DNA of 64,000 bases from Mycteria americana (taxonomy: Eukaryota; Chordata; Aves; Ciconiiformes; Ciconiidae), in contig NC_134366.1 in the NCBI RefSeq assembly GCF_035582795.1, positions 2,058,501 to 2,122,500 on the forward strand, written 5' to 3'. Under the pieces are notes generated by a model, which saw nothing but the letters and a program-made list of their open reading frames with translations, did not search any database and was not told the origin of the DNA. Positions 50,926 to 62,511 of the stretch are shown here, in pieces; position 1 is the stretch's first letter, and each line of letters opens with the position of its first letter. Made by a program: the position numbers and the translations under genes.

Positions 50926-53189
50926 ACAGATACCTTCAGCCGGGATGCCATGACATTGTGGTATGAAGGGCAGCTAAATCCAGGAGAGAGATGAGTTGTA
51001 AATAAATAAAAAAAGCCCAAAACCCAAACTGGTACCACTTAAAAAATAGTCATGCATCTTTGCAGTCACCACAATTTCAAAATAATCAAAAACATTTTCA
51101 TCCAAATAGGATTTGAAACCAATTCATTTCTACATTTTTTTTAGACTTACTTACTCTGCACACTTATTCATGCTAATTCTTATTTTTCCCTCCAGCGCAA
51201 TTTGCAATTATGGACTCTTATCATGTTTTTTAGAGGGCTAAAAAATATGTATTGAGCTCCTAAAAATAAGTAAATCCCGTACTCCCATGATAACATCTCT
51301 TCATCTTTGCAGAGACTATTCCATTATCTACTATATACAAAATTGGCTAGGGAAAGCATTGGTAGATGCACAGTTTAGGTCTGGGTTTCTTTTTTTTTTC
51401 CCAAAACTTGTAGCAAGGGGAGATGATATCCTCTAGAGAAGTTTTCCTGGGAATTTTTCAATTAAATGTTTTTCATCAAAAACGCTTTTGTCAAAATTGA
51501 AGCTATTTGTGCACAAGGGCTGGGTCTGGCAAATATGCAGCTTCCTGTTCCATAAACCTAGCTTTGGTGGAGCTCAGGCCATCTGGTGTAGATCAGGATA
51601 CCTCCCTAGATCATTGTACAACATTTGAAAAAAATGCTTTAATGAGTTTTGAAATTCTCCAAACATCCCGTTTCTGCATTCCAGGATGAAACTTGTTCTT
51701 GATTTCATGCAGAAGATAATCTATAGTTAAAAAAAAGCGAGGAAAACAAACTTGTATCAAAACAAAATGTTAAAAATGATCAAAATGCATCTTTTGATGT
51801 GAATATCTCAAATTATCAATATTTATTCTCAGACCTTATTGTGCAATTTTGTATTTGGAATTTTTAGACTTTTTTTTAGACATTAAGAAGTCTCAAAACT
51901 AAAATATTTCTGTGGTAGAGAAAAGTACTTCTTGTTTCAATTTTCCTGATTGTTATAGTCTGCTGTCATGATAATGGTCTAAAAGAGCCTTATTTTGCAC
52001 TCCAGAATCAGATTTTCCCATTGTCTTTCTCTTGCTGCTTCACAGTCTCAATCTGTGTTTGGTCTGGGTTGGGATGTCAGTCACAGTGGTCTAAATGTGA
52101 GGTACATCTCTTTAAGTAAATGCAGTTATTCTAAAGTTTTAATGTTACTCACATATACATTCCCATAGAATTTGACCCAATATTTAGAAATTTGCAAAGT
52201 AGATTGAGTGTGATCAAATGTTGTTTGCAACTCACAGACGAGCGTTTTTGGGTTATTTTGTGTATTTGTTTTTCTGTAAGATTTTGGCTGAGTCCATGAG
52301 GAAGTCTTTTTTTAAGGAAGTGTTTCTCTAGAATGGGAAAGCCTCTCTACTTTGGGGAACAGATTGTCCTGAAGAGATTTTGTAGCAAGAAGATTGTCTT
52401 TTCCATAGATCTAACTCATTTCCACCTGAATGCTGTCTTTTAGCAGGGGGGCACATTTTGCCAGAAATATATCCTGCTTTCCTGAAAAATAGTAAGGCTG
52501 ACGCAAAACAGGATTCAGCTTTTATTGTTATGGACACAGAAAGTGGGACTGACACATCTAGCTTTAACCATTGGAAAGCTGATTATTGATCTTAAACAGA
52601 TCATCTATAACCAGCAGAAAGAAACTCTCTAGAGGTTTATCCCTTGCAGCGATGCTAAACACCTATTTCAGGATGGATTGAATCACCCTTGGGAGATGCT
52701 GATCTGTTGATAAAGGGAGACGAGACAGGTATTTGGGTGGCAACATTTCAGCAGCTAAAGTTAGCCGAGATGACGTGTGCTCCGAGTCCAGTGAGTCCCG
52801 GGTACAAAAAGGCCACAGAGAGACAGCTGGCGTATGTGAGGACCTGGAAGGGACACGGCTTACCATATAGAGTTATCCTTAATAACCACATTTTCCCATG
52901 TCATCACTTGATATGCTTATTGTAGCAGCATGCAGTAATACAGGTGCCTGGGGAAAAAACAGTCATCGTTTATTTTTGTGGCGTGCTGTGGTCTTGAAGC
53001 CATGCGAAACCTGTTCTCCCTGAAAAGCCCTGCAGGCTTCTGAACATCTGCAAGGATATTAAAAAATAAAAGCTTCTTCCCTTTTTCTGCAAGAAAAGAT
53101 GTAAGAGTATCTGGGATGGGAGCAGCCACGAGGGAAATAGGCAGGCATCGTGCAGCACCAGTAAAGGTGAGACCCCGCCAGACTTGTCT

Positions 53190-53330
53190 GCTCAGCTCCA
53201 AAGCACCGTGCGTGCCGCAGCGCGACGGCAGGGTCGTGGCCAGGCAGACGTGCAGGGCTGCACGTGCGAGCCTCCGCCGCAGCGTGGAGCGGGGCTGAGC
53301 AGGGGTCAGGGCGGCTGCCGTCTCGGGAAG
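53190..53330. other. Small CpG-dense patch
   Basis: By eye there are about 17 CpG dinucleotides in 140 bases, while surrounding kilobases have very few. The patch is too short for a standard CpG island. An open frame of 155 codons crosses it on the - strand (52917-53384), but its translation matches nothing I know. It could be an intronic regulatory element, an alternative promoter or a diverged GC-rich repeat. Confidence 0.5.
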
Positions 53331-53559
53331 GGAAGCAAATGTCTCTTGGGGAGATGGATTGATTATCGAGGAGAGAAATCCCATTTCAGCAACAAATGTC
53401 CTGCTAGGTGAGATTGTCAGAGCAGTTTTGGTGCCTTGCTGAAGAATGTATTCTGGGCTGAAGTGACTGAAATGATTATTTCCGAGTAAGCTTCAACATG
53501 GGAGAATTGTATATGAGTTAATAGTGGACATACCTGTGAGGAGGGCTTAGATGGGGGAA

Positions 53560-54110
53560 TGAAAAAGCAGGAGTTACTTTGTGGATAGAAAGGATTTTGT
53601 TTGTTGGGTAAATGTGTTGCATTAGTGTGCATGAGAGAAAAAAAATGCTCTATTAAACATGGCTGTATTAAAGAAATTCAGTTTATGGGAGTAACGAATG
53701 TGTGTACAAGAGAGGGTGAAGCAGCGTATGACACCTTTGTGCCTTTGTGTGTGAGACAGAGGTTTTGTAGTCACATTTTTGAGGAGTTTGTGTGCGCAAT
53801 GAGCAGCCATGGGGTGTGTGCCCTGATTTCTTGAAGTTTTGTAGCTGCGTGAGAGGTTTTGAATGTACCTCTTATTCAGAGAGAGGAATTTGGCTACATC
53901 CCTGACTTCTGTAAGGAGAGAGGGGAGCGTGTGTGTGTGTGTGTGTGTGTGTGCATGCGCGCGCGTGTAAGGGTGAAGGGTTTTGTAGGCAAAAAGGCTT
54001 CTTTGTGAATAAGAAAGCTGATGTGTTGGCCCCCTTGAGAGAGATTCTGAGTAGGCAAAAGAAGTATTTTATCAGTGTGTGTGAGGGAAACAGGGTATGA
54101 GCTCACGGGT
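53560..54110. repeat. Decayed GT/GA-rich minisatellite-like region
   Basis: Phrases such as gtgtgag, gagagagg and gttttgtag recur at irregular intervals; exact GTTTTGTAG is seen near 53762, 53835 and 53979. Segments of about 50-100 bases can be lined up loosely from one GTGTG to the next, as expected of an old, degenerate tandem array. A pure GT/GC tract is embedded at 53927-53969. No gene is seen. Confidence 0.4.
53927..53969. repeat. GT/GC alternating tract (43 bp), Z-DNA-prone
   Basis: The sequence alternates purine and pyrimidine without interruption: (GT)n, then GCATGCGCGCGCGTGTA. The GC-containing end makes it a stronger left-handed-helix candidate than plain GT repeats. Confidence 0.85.
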
Positions 54111-56120
54111 GCGCATCTCTTCTGGCGTGCGAGGCTCAGCAGCGGATAACGTTGTAGCTGGCTGGTGGCAGGAGCGTAAGGTCCTTTGCAACATGGACGC
54201 GTGGAAAGCATGACACAACAGGGGTTGCACAGGAAAGAGGGGGGCTTTTCTTGCCAGAAAAAGCCATTTGCTGGGCCAAGGTTATGACATCCCAGCACGG
54301 GCATGATTTGAATCAGCATATTGAAGAACCCCTTCCCTCCGGTGCAGAGACAACAGGAGCAGGTTTCTTCAAAGCCATTCACCAATCTGTTTCACCCCTG
54401 CTTTACACCAGGAAAGCACATCTGTGTCAACAGTGCATCCGGTAGAAGGTGGTACAGAGCTGTCCCTGAGCTACCCACCCAGGGCAGCACAATACTCAGT
54501 GTGGGCACCATTTCTTTGAGTCTCTGAGTAGATGATGACCTGGGACATACTAAAGGCATCCAAACTCATAAGGGCTTGTCTGATTTAGAAGAAAGCCTGT
54601 CTGGATATCCCATGCAGTGTACACACATCATACCCAGCTTGGAAGAAGAAATCATGTTATATTTTAGTAAGATGTGGGTCTTTGCCCACTTTGAAACCTG
54701 TTCAGGATGTTAGATCTCATTGAGAGTTTGGCCGAGTCTTCCTTGAGAATGACGTGGGAACTCTTTACACGTGTATATCTAAGCCTCCAAGATCAAGCAC
54801 CAAGACAGCTGAAGGTGGCCACCATATGCGTTCAACCTCCCAACACCCTCTCGTCTTTCTCTCTCCAACCTATTTTTTCCCTTGGTTTCATTCCTTCCAG
54901 GTGCTACATATTCTCATTGTCATCACCATTATTATTATTGGCCTACAGTGCATCTCAGCAGAAATACTTTTAGAGAGCAATTTCCCTCCTGTGCTCACAT
55001 ATTTGAAGGTTTCTGAAGTGGGCAGACACCTGCCAGGTTAAACTGAGCCCATGCTGGGCCTCTTTCTCTCAGTGGTTTCTTCCTGAGCCTTTCAAGCACA
55101 GAGAAATTTGAGCACTGAGTCTTGAGGAGGCCCCAGGCAAAAACGACTAAAAGTTTAGCAAAGACAAGAGACCCCATTGCAAGCTCATGGGAGTCAGCAG
55201 GAAATTTTTCCTGTTGCATTTTATGGGATTTGCCTCTGACTCACCATTCTTGCTATGGACCGGTGCTCTGGCAAGGTGTGAGAACTTTTGTAAGCTTATT
55301 GTGATTTATTTTTAATTTAGCAAGCGATGAATGCCTCTTAAGTAAGTGCTCAAAAATTCCATTGATCTGGCAAAATATCTTCAGATGCATAGGGACAACT
55401 CCCTTTTCAGCATAGTAATGGTATAAACTGCTGTAACTCCAGAGGAAGATTTCAGATGCCATCTATATTAAATACCAGATACCTTTCTTAGGATGGGATG
55501 AATCTTTATTTGAAAGTGGAAAAAGCCCAGCCTGGTTTCTAGGGAGGGAACCTAGACATTTAGCTTAGATGAGATGACTATCTCAGCTGGTTACAGTGAA
55601 GAAAAAGGAGCTCTGCCCTGAAACCTTTGGCTGCACACGTTTGAGTTACTATCTCAAGCACAGGGTCTTAGTAGGCTATCCAGACAAGTGCAGAAAGTCA
55701 CTGGAGGTTTGGATTGCGGTATTAAAAAGTGTCCACAGCTAATTAACATGCGACCCACTGCCCTCTTGCACGAGAAAGCTAATGAACCAAAGTGCCCTGA
55801 TACCCTTGGGGTGGGCACAGGAGAAGAAACAGAAAATAATAAAATAGGAGAAATTCCATTCAATTGGAATAACCAGGATAACCAGGGTCCTCTGCCCTGT
55901 TCAGCCTACACCAAATAGAAATATGAGGAGGAGTGAAGAAGGACAAAGGCTTTTGCATGATCTATTAGCATTTCATGTCACTGAGCGTGGCGAGTACTTG
56001 TTTTATAGAGCTTAAGGCTCTTTAGTCATCTAATCTGACATCCTATATGCAGATTTTGACCCAGGTGAGCTCTACTGAGCCCAAAGACTTTGGGTAGGAA
56101 AAGAGCATGTTGGGCCTGAT

Positions 56121-56159
56121 GAGAAAGAAAGAAAGAAAGAAAGAAAGGAAGAAAAAAAG
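56121..56159. repeat. GAAA microsatellite
   Basis: Six or so GAAA units followed by ggaagaaaaaaag; purine-only strand of about 39 bases. Confidence 0.9.
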
Positions 56160-59100
56160 TGGGATTCACCTGCTTATTTCAGGCATCTACAAGTTAGGCA
56201 TTCAAGGCTGAGCTAGTCTCTTCAGGCTCCCATTACAGTTGCTAAAGAGAAACAGGCACTTTCAGAAGTTCATTTATTTCACCCGAAGACGAGCATCTAA
56301 GGTAGATTGAATAAAGCAGTGGTAGAGAAGAGGGCCCACTGAAGAGCAGGGACACTCAAGCCATGATCTGGATGCAGTGAAGAGCCCTGGCAGTTCACTT
56401 TTGTGCCCCAGCTAACCAGAACCGCGAATACTTGGTGCTCAGCAGCCGAGCACTGCCGGAGCTGGACTGTGCCTGGATGCAAGCCAGTAAAACTGCCTGG
56501 TTTGTACGGTGCAGTATATAGCTCCACTGGTTTGCGTTTCCACCAGTCTGGGGACTTTTCCACAGTATAGAACATTGGTTGCTGAATGTTAGCGGTTCTG
56601 CCCGAGGCCCTACTTTAAAAGAAATGATGGACCTACTCCAAAATCCTGGCTCTGGACTGACCATGGACGAGACCTGAGCAATCTCTACCACATCTGAAAG
56701 AAAATCCCGCATCCTCCCCATCCGTCATCCCCTCAAAGCTGGGGGGAATCCAACTTCAGTAGAAATGTGGTCCTTCCTAGGAAAAACTTGACCCGAGGAT
56801 TTCAGGTCATAACAGGCAGCAATCGCTTTGGGTGGGAACTGGAAGAGGAACGTCCTCCTGGAGAGATCCCCCTCCCAATTCAGGACAGCTAAAGTCTGAG
56901 GCACGACACTTTTCCTCCATAAATGGTGCTTTCTCCTGCCCTGCCTCATGCCCTCTGCGTCGCGGGGGGTGCGGAGGTCTGACGTTGCACACGCACAAGC
57001 ACGCACGGGGAGGGGAAGCTCAGCTGGAGGATGCTGTCAGGGCTGTCAGCACAGTCTCTATTCCCTCTCCAAAGCCTCCCCGCTTGTGAGAGGCTGTTGT
57101 ATGCAGCTACCACAGGTATTTCTCAGGAGTCGGGGGCTGAGACATGCTGCCTTGCACATAAAAATCAGGTGATGGTCGAGCTTATAATGCCTCATTAGCA
57201 ATTTTCTTCAGTGCTTCTGGCTGGACCCCAGAGATAAGCGTAATTAAAATGCCTTGCTGTCATAGCACGCTCCTAAAGGCAGCTATGCTTTTTTATTCTC
57301 TCCTGTATTTATCATGCTCCATGTCACTCTGGAAGCACAGGACGTTCCCGGCCAGGCTGGCCATGGTGGGGCAGCTTTTAATAGCGGAGAGAACACCTTT
57401 CCCCCTCCTGTCCCTTCCTTCGGAGCAGATGGCCCCAGGTTGACATGAATTTGGCAGCTTGCTTGACAGAAATAAATCAGTGCCTGAAAATGTAAAGGGT
57501 ATTTCAGCATTAGGAAACAACCTGTAGCCTTGACCCAGTGAAATGTTTAATCAGAAGAGGGGATGTGGGATGACTCAAGTCCCCGGGGCTGTAGCATCCC
57601 GAAGAGATGCAGGCCAGGATGCAGAGTGGAGAAGAAATAGTAAGATGTTGAGCAAGCTTGCATTAAAACACAGCAAAAGGGTTTCTTTGTGGTATATTCC
57701 ACTCATTCTTAGGGCCAAAACCGAATAGCACTGGAAATCGAAGGAGCTTTCCAGATGAATTTTCTGGGCCAACTTCTGAAAGTCTGGCTATCTTTGTATA
57801 TCTCTCTTGTTCGCAGAGCTGGGTGACATTTCTCGTAAAAATACTTTTGGGGGAGACTTGAAAAGTGCAGTTTGGTGGTACCAGAATGTTTTGCAAATAG
57901 ATTTTGCAAAGACTTTCCAAAAAAATCTGAAAAGAATAAAGAAAATTACCAGTTTCAGCTTTTTTTAGTTAATTCCCTGTTTAGAATTTTTTTGATCTGA
58001 AGCAGCTATTAATTTTGGAGGATTCTTTCCTTCTTATATAAAAAAATACCCAGAAATTTTAAATGGTTGAAATTACTTCAATTTGGGCAAAAGAGAACAT
58101 TTTGACTGATCTGGAACAATTTTTCTCCCTCATTTCCAACTAAAACTGTCATCAAGTAGAACACAAAACCCAAACCTGTTTTCATTCTTAATCAAAATGA
58201 CTTTTTCCCCGAAAATTTGGAAATTGCTCAGTGACACCCTAAGATACATAGTCCTATGATTTTTTTTAAAAAATAATCATTTTTCTGGACAGTTTCCCCT
58301 TCCAAGTCTTTGTTGTGCAGCTGTCGAAAAATAACTTTTCTGCAATGCCTGATGTCTGTGGCACAGGAACGTACAGAACAAAACCTGTAAACAGCTCAGC
58401 TTGGTCTGAGGGATGTAGAGATCACAACCTGTCAAGTTTCATTTGCTCTTTTTTAGTTGAAAGAACTCAGAGTTGCAGCAGTACTGAATCCTCAGGCCCT
58501 GGAACATTTAAAGTGAAATGTGCAGCTTTCTGAGTCTGCTGAGAGGCAGGAGTGCAGCGGGATTTTTCTGAACGTGACTTTCCTTTGTCTCTCATGGAAA
58601 GAAGACAATTTCTGCAGAGGGTCTTAAACGCCATCAACTGTATTTCCCTAATACAGGAGAAAAGGCTGTGACTGGGTAAAGCCTGCCCAAGGGTAGCCCA
58701 GCTTTACTGAGTCATTTGAAATCATCGAAAGTCAGGTTCTCTGTAAACGTGTCTAGGGGGCTTTTTCATCTCCCTCTACATTTCCCTTTGTACCCCTGCA
58801 TGTTTCACAAATTTATCTGTCTCCCCTGATATTTACGCCCCCCCCCATCTCTGCAGTATTTCCCAGCCTGCTTTTCATTTCCGCGTGAAGCGTGGAAATT
58901 GTGCAAATTGTGCAAAGCGAAGAATTGTGCAAAAGCAAAGAGCTGGTTTGAAAGGGTTTGCACTGCTCTCAGCAGGGCGATTTCAATGCAGTTATTATTT
59001 TCCCGGTTCATTTTCTCTTTTCAGTCATTATCTCAGACAAACTAGGACACAAGAGATCGTTTATTTCTGCTTTGCCACCGAATGAACTTCGCAGCTTTTC

Positions 59101-60219
59101 GAAAAAGGGGGGGATAAGAGAATAACAAATAAGCCCTGTTTTGATAGTTTCTGGGGTTTTCAAGTGGCCCTTCAGCAGGTCCTGACCTAGAAAGCTCTTA
59201 TGGTAACACACCCTGCCATGGAAATTTATCTTCTGAGATCTCAACCAACATGTTTGTTTGCTTCTCCGGCACGTGGTGTGGATGTGGCCTCTGTAGGCTT
59301 GTTTGCATTTCTGTAGTTCTGCGTAAGGTAGGGTTTCTTTGATTTATAGATGGGGAAGTAAGCAACATATCAGTGTGGAGATCTCGCGCTATGGGTGTGT
59401 GTGCCCAAGGTGGGAAGCGAGTGAGAGCTGCCCGACCCGCAGCCTTACCATCGTCCCTCCAGCCGGTGCCTCCCAGCCTTGCCTTTTCCTTTTCCTCTCT
59501 CCAGTCTGCCCCTTGATGAGCAGGGAGTTATTAAAAGCACACTCTGGATACGGAGCAGCTCTGTAATAAGATCTGCATTTCTCACATAGCTGCTAAACCT
59601 CAATCAATATGGTTTTAATCGCCATTTGTGTAACGTGCAATAACTATTAAATTTAAATTAAATGCACAGCTCAGAGTATGCAGAAGGCCCTGGCCAAAGT
59701 GCTAACTTTTCCCAAGTTGCTGGAAAGCTGGACTGTAGAGACAGAGTATTTATTCCTCCTGTAAACCAGTTAAATCTTAACTTGGAGAAGGGGAAAAAAT
59801 GTTGAGAGTAGCTATAGGAGGGATGGGGGTGGAGGGGAACAGTGGCTCTTAACAGAAACAGAAACTTTGGGTTTCCCCTAGCTTTTGCAAAGACGTTAGT
59901 GTTTGGACAGAGGTGCCTGGGTGCACTTTTCTCTGGTGCCTGTGTTGACACGATGGAAAAAGGCTTTAGTGGGTGTTTCCTGCATGGAGCAGAGTCACAC
60001 AGGTCGTGAGTTGGATCGGGATGTGACTCAGAGCCAGATAATGATGTGCTGCCTTCCCTCCTGGTCCTGCACCCCATCCCTTCTTAGGGACAGGCCGGGT
60101 ACCAAATTGTCACCAAGTCCTTGCCATGCTGGCCCAGGGCAATGCATCTCCATATGAAAAACATTCCCAAGTGAAAGAGCCCTCCAGCTTTGATGTGCAA
60201 GCCCCAATGGTGACCTTGG

Positions 60220-60320
60220 GAGCAGCCGCCTTGGGTAAAGACCTATCTCTGCACTTACATGCTCCAGCAGCAAAATGGGGACAGTGATAATTACAGCTCT
60301 GAGATGGGCTTTCACGAAGG
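60220..60320 (+). mobile_element. MIR-like SINE relic (tail half)
   Basis: 'tctctgcacttacatgctcc' followed by 'agcaaaatggggacagtgat' and 'aattacagctctgagatggg' resembles the MIR tail (ctctgtgcctcagtttcc...aaaatggggataataatac). Short and diverged. Confidence 0.35.
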
Positions 60321-61550
60321 GTTTTGATGTGTTAGAAGAGTAAGGCTGATATAAATACCTAAAAGCTACTTCGGAGCAGTTCCCCTCAGCAGAGTGAAAA
60401 GGCAGAGTGTATCTACACCGATTTTCAGGCAGATGTGTGCAGAACCAGTTAGCTCCGCACCAAGAGCAGGAGAGTGGGAAGAGCTCCTGCTGCCTCTCTA
60501 TGCACATGGCTCCAGCCGATGAGACCTGCCCACCCCGCTGCACAGGCTCTGGGACTTTGGGTCCGAAATCATCCCAGCCTCTCCTAAAGCTGTAGTGGCA
60601 CTGAATGGTCTCGAACTATGGGGCTTTCCGACGTTAGACTAATAGTGAGCTCCTCCACCTCTGTCTTCTTTCCTCCCCCAGCCCAAGGGCTGATCGCTTG
60701 CTTAGACTTTGTTGTAAGGTTTCCAAGTGGCAAAAGGATTGGTTAAAGCCCAGGTATTATTAAAAACAGCAACAACAAAGCAATGTCAAAGCATATTTCC
60801 TAATAATTTTTCCTATGTATATATATATGTATGTATAAAATTATCATATGCTGGCCAGTGTAAAGAAGTGGAAAGAAATATGGGAAAGGAAATGGATGTA
60901 ATATTAGTAGAGGGGCAATGCCAATATAATCTCTAGAATGTTTTTTTTTTCCCTCCTAAGCAAAATTTCCTTCTTGAATTTAATTTCATGTCTCATTGTA
61001 TGCATGCATCTTAGATGGCATTGTTCCCTCCCCTGTCCTATCTGCAATCTGAATCCTAAAAAAGCAGACGGGGAGAAGAGGGACTCAACTAAATTTAAAC
61101 TGAAATCATCGTGCTATGCTCAGGGTGTGCGGTCAGCTTGCAGCCCAGCTCTCTTCGATGAGATAGCTGCTTCCCAGAATCCCAGCCGTAGCCAGGGAAC
61201 TGGGTGCTGCTGCCACTAACAACAGGGATCAGGAGAGCTTTAGCGGCTTTTGCTTGTGAATGCCGTTCACCTCACAGACTGATTCCCACAGGGGGTCAAT
61301 CAGCATAGCCCCCTCCAGTCACGCGTGCACCCATGCTGATCTACCCCAGCTGAACACCTGCATCCTACTTTTCCAAAGATCTGTGCTCTACAACCAAAAG
61401 ATCCTAGCCTCTAGATTTAAAAGGATCAGTCCAGATTTACACTGGTCCTTTATAAACCATCATCTCTCACTTCTGGTTTCTCTGGCTGGCTTGGGGGTTA
61501 ACGTGTGTGTGTGTGGTTGTGAATGTGAGTTGTGCATACGATATATATTA

Positions 61551-61762
61551 GGAAGAAATTCTTTACTGTGAGGGGGTGGTGAGACACTGGAACAGGTTGC
61601 CCAGAGAAGTTGTGGATGCCCCATCCCTGGAACTGTTCATGTTGGATGGGGCTTTGAGCAACCGATCTAGTGGAAGGGGTCCCTGCCCATGGCAGGGGGG
61701 TTGGACTAGATGATCTTTAGGGTGCCTTCCAACCCAAACCATTCTATGATTCTATGATATAT
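61551..61762 (+). mobile_element. CR1 3'-end fragment with AT-rich tail
   Basis: The fragment starts in the last codons of the CR1 open frame (aggaagaaattctttac) and runs through GTTGCCCAGAGAAG, GATGCCCCATCCCTGG and CTTCCAACCCAAACC to the terminal TTCTATGATTCTATGAT. The terminal repeat passes directly into an AT dinucleotide tract. Confidence 0.9.
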
Positions 61763-61800
61763 ATATGTAGTAAGTATATATATATATATATATATAAAAA
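61757..61800. repeat. AT microsatellite downstream of a CR1 tail
   Basis: AT runs at about 61757-61766 and 61775-61796 are separated by gtagtaagt. They begin inside the terminal ATTCTATGAT repeat of the CR1 fragment. Confidence 0.9.
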
Positions 61801-62458
61801 TACATAGTATGTGCATGTGTGCATAGATGTGTGTAGGACAGAGATTTGATTGTACATTTATGTATGTTCATACATAAATATGAATCAATACACACATATA
61901 TACAGATGAGCAAACATTTACACCCATGCATACACCCCTATGCAGTTTGTTTTCTTTATCCAAATGCCCGGTGCATGCGTAAGCGCACACTGTACCCATG
62001 CAACGTGCCTGGATGGCCAACTCGGGGACCAGTGCCCCCTCCCAGCCCTCCAACAGGTGCAGGAGACCCGAACCCTACAGCCCATGCTGCCGCGATCGCG
62101 CCGGGAAGGAAGGTGGCACTCAGCCCACAACCCGGCCGGAGCCAACCCAGCCTCCAGCCTGCAAAAACTGCTCTGCTCCAGCAAATTTACGCATCCAAAG
62201 CCCAGAATAGAAACAGTGACAATCCATCGATTGTGTTTTCTGGGAAGCAACGGAACATCGCAGCCACCAGGCAGACGCAGCTGAAAAATCTCCTGCAAGA
62301 AGTCTGCTCCTGTGAACGATCTTAGAAAAACAAACCAGTTTATAACCCACCCAGCCTTAAAAAAACAGCAACAGGGAGCAAGGAAATAAAAAAAAGGCAT
62401 CATTGAGAAGCCAGCTATGGTTAAGAACAGCCTGACAATAACTACTGAGTGCTTGGGG

Positions 62459-62511
62459 GGAAAAAAAAAGAAAATAAAAGAAGAAAAAAAAAGAAGAAAA
62501 AAAGAAGATAA
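62459..62511. repeat. A/AAG-rich low-complexity tract
   Basis: About 50 bases made almost entirely of A with interspersed G (aaagaagaaaaaaa-type), with two single T interruptions. Not a retrotransposon tail that I can link to an element. Confidence 0.85.

Noticed and set aside
52917..53384. 155-codon open frame on the - strand across the CpG patch
   Set aside because: The high GC content of the patch lowers stop-codon frequency; the translation resembles no known family.
60028..60543. 171-codon open frame on the - strand
   Set aside because: No recognisable domain, no splice or promoter support, Cys/Leu/Ser-rich composition typical of chance frames, and it overlaps a MIR-like relic.
61846..62325. 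159-codon open frame on the + strand next to AT repeats
   Set aside because: The beginning is translated microsatellite-like sequence and the remainder Pro/Ala/Gln-rich chance sequence.
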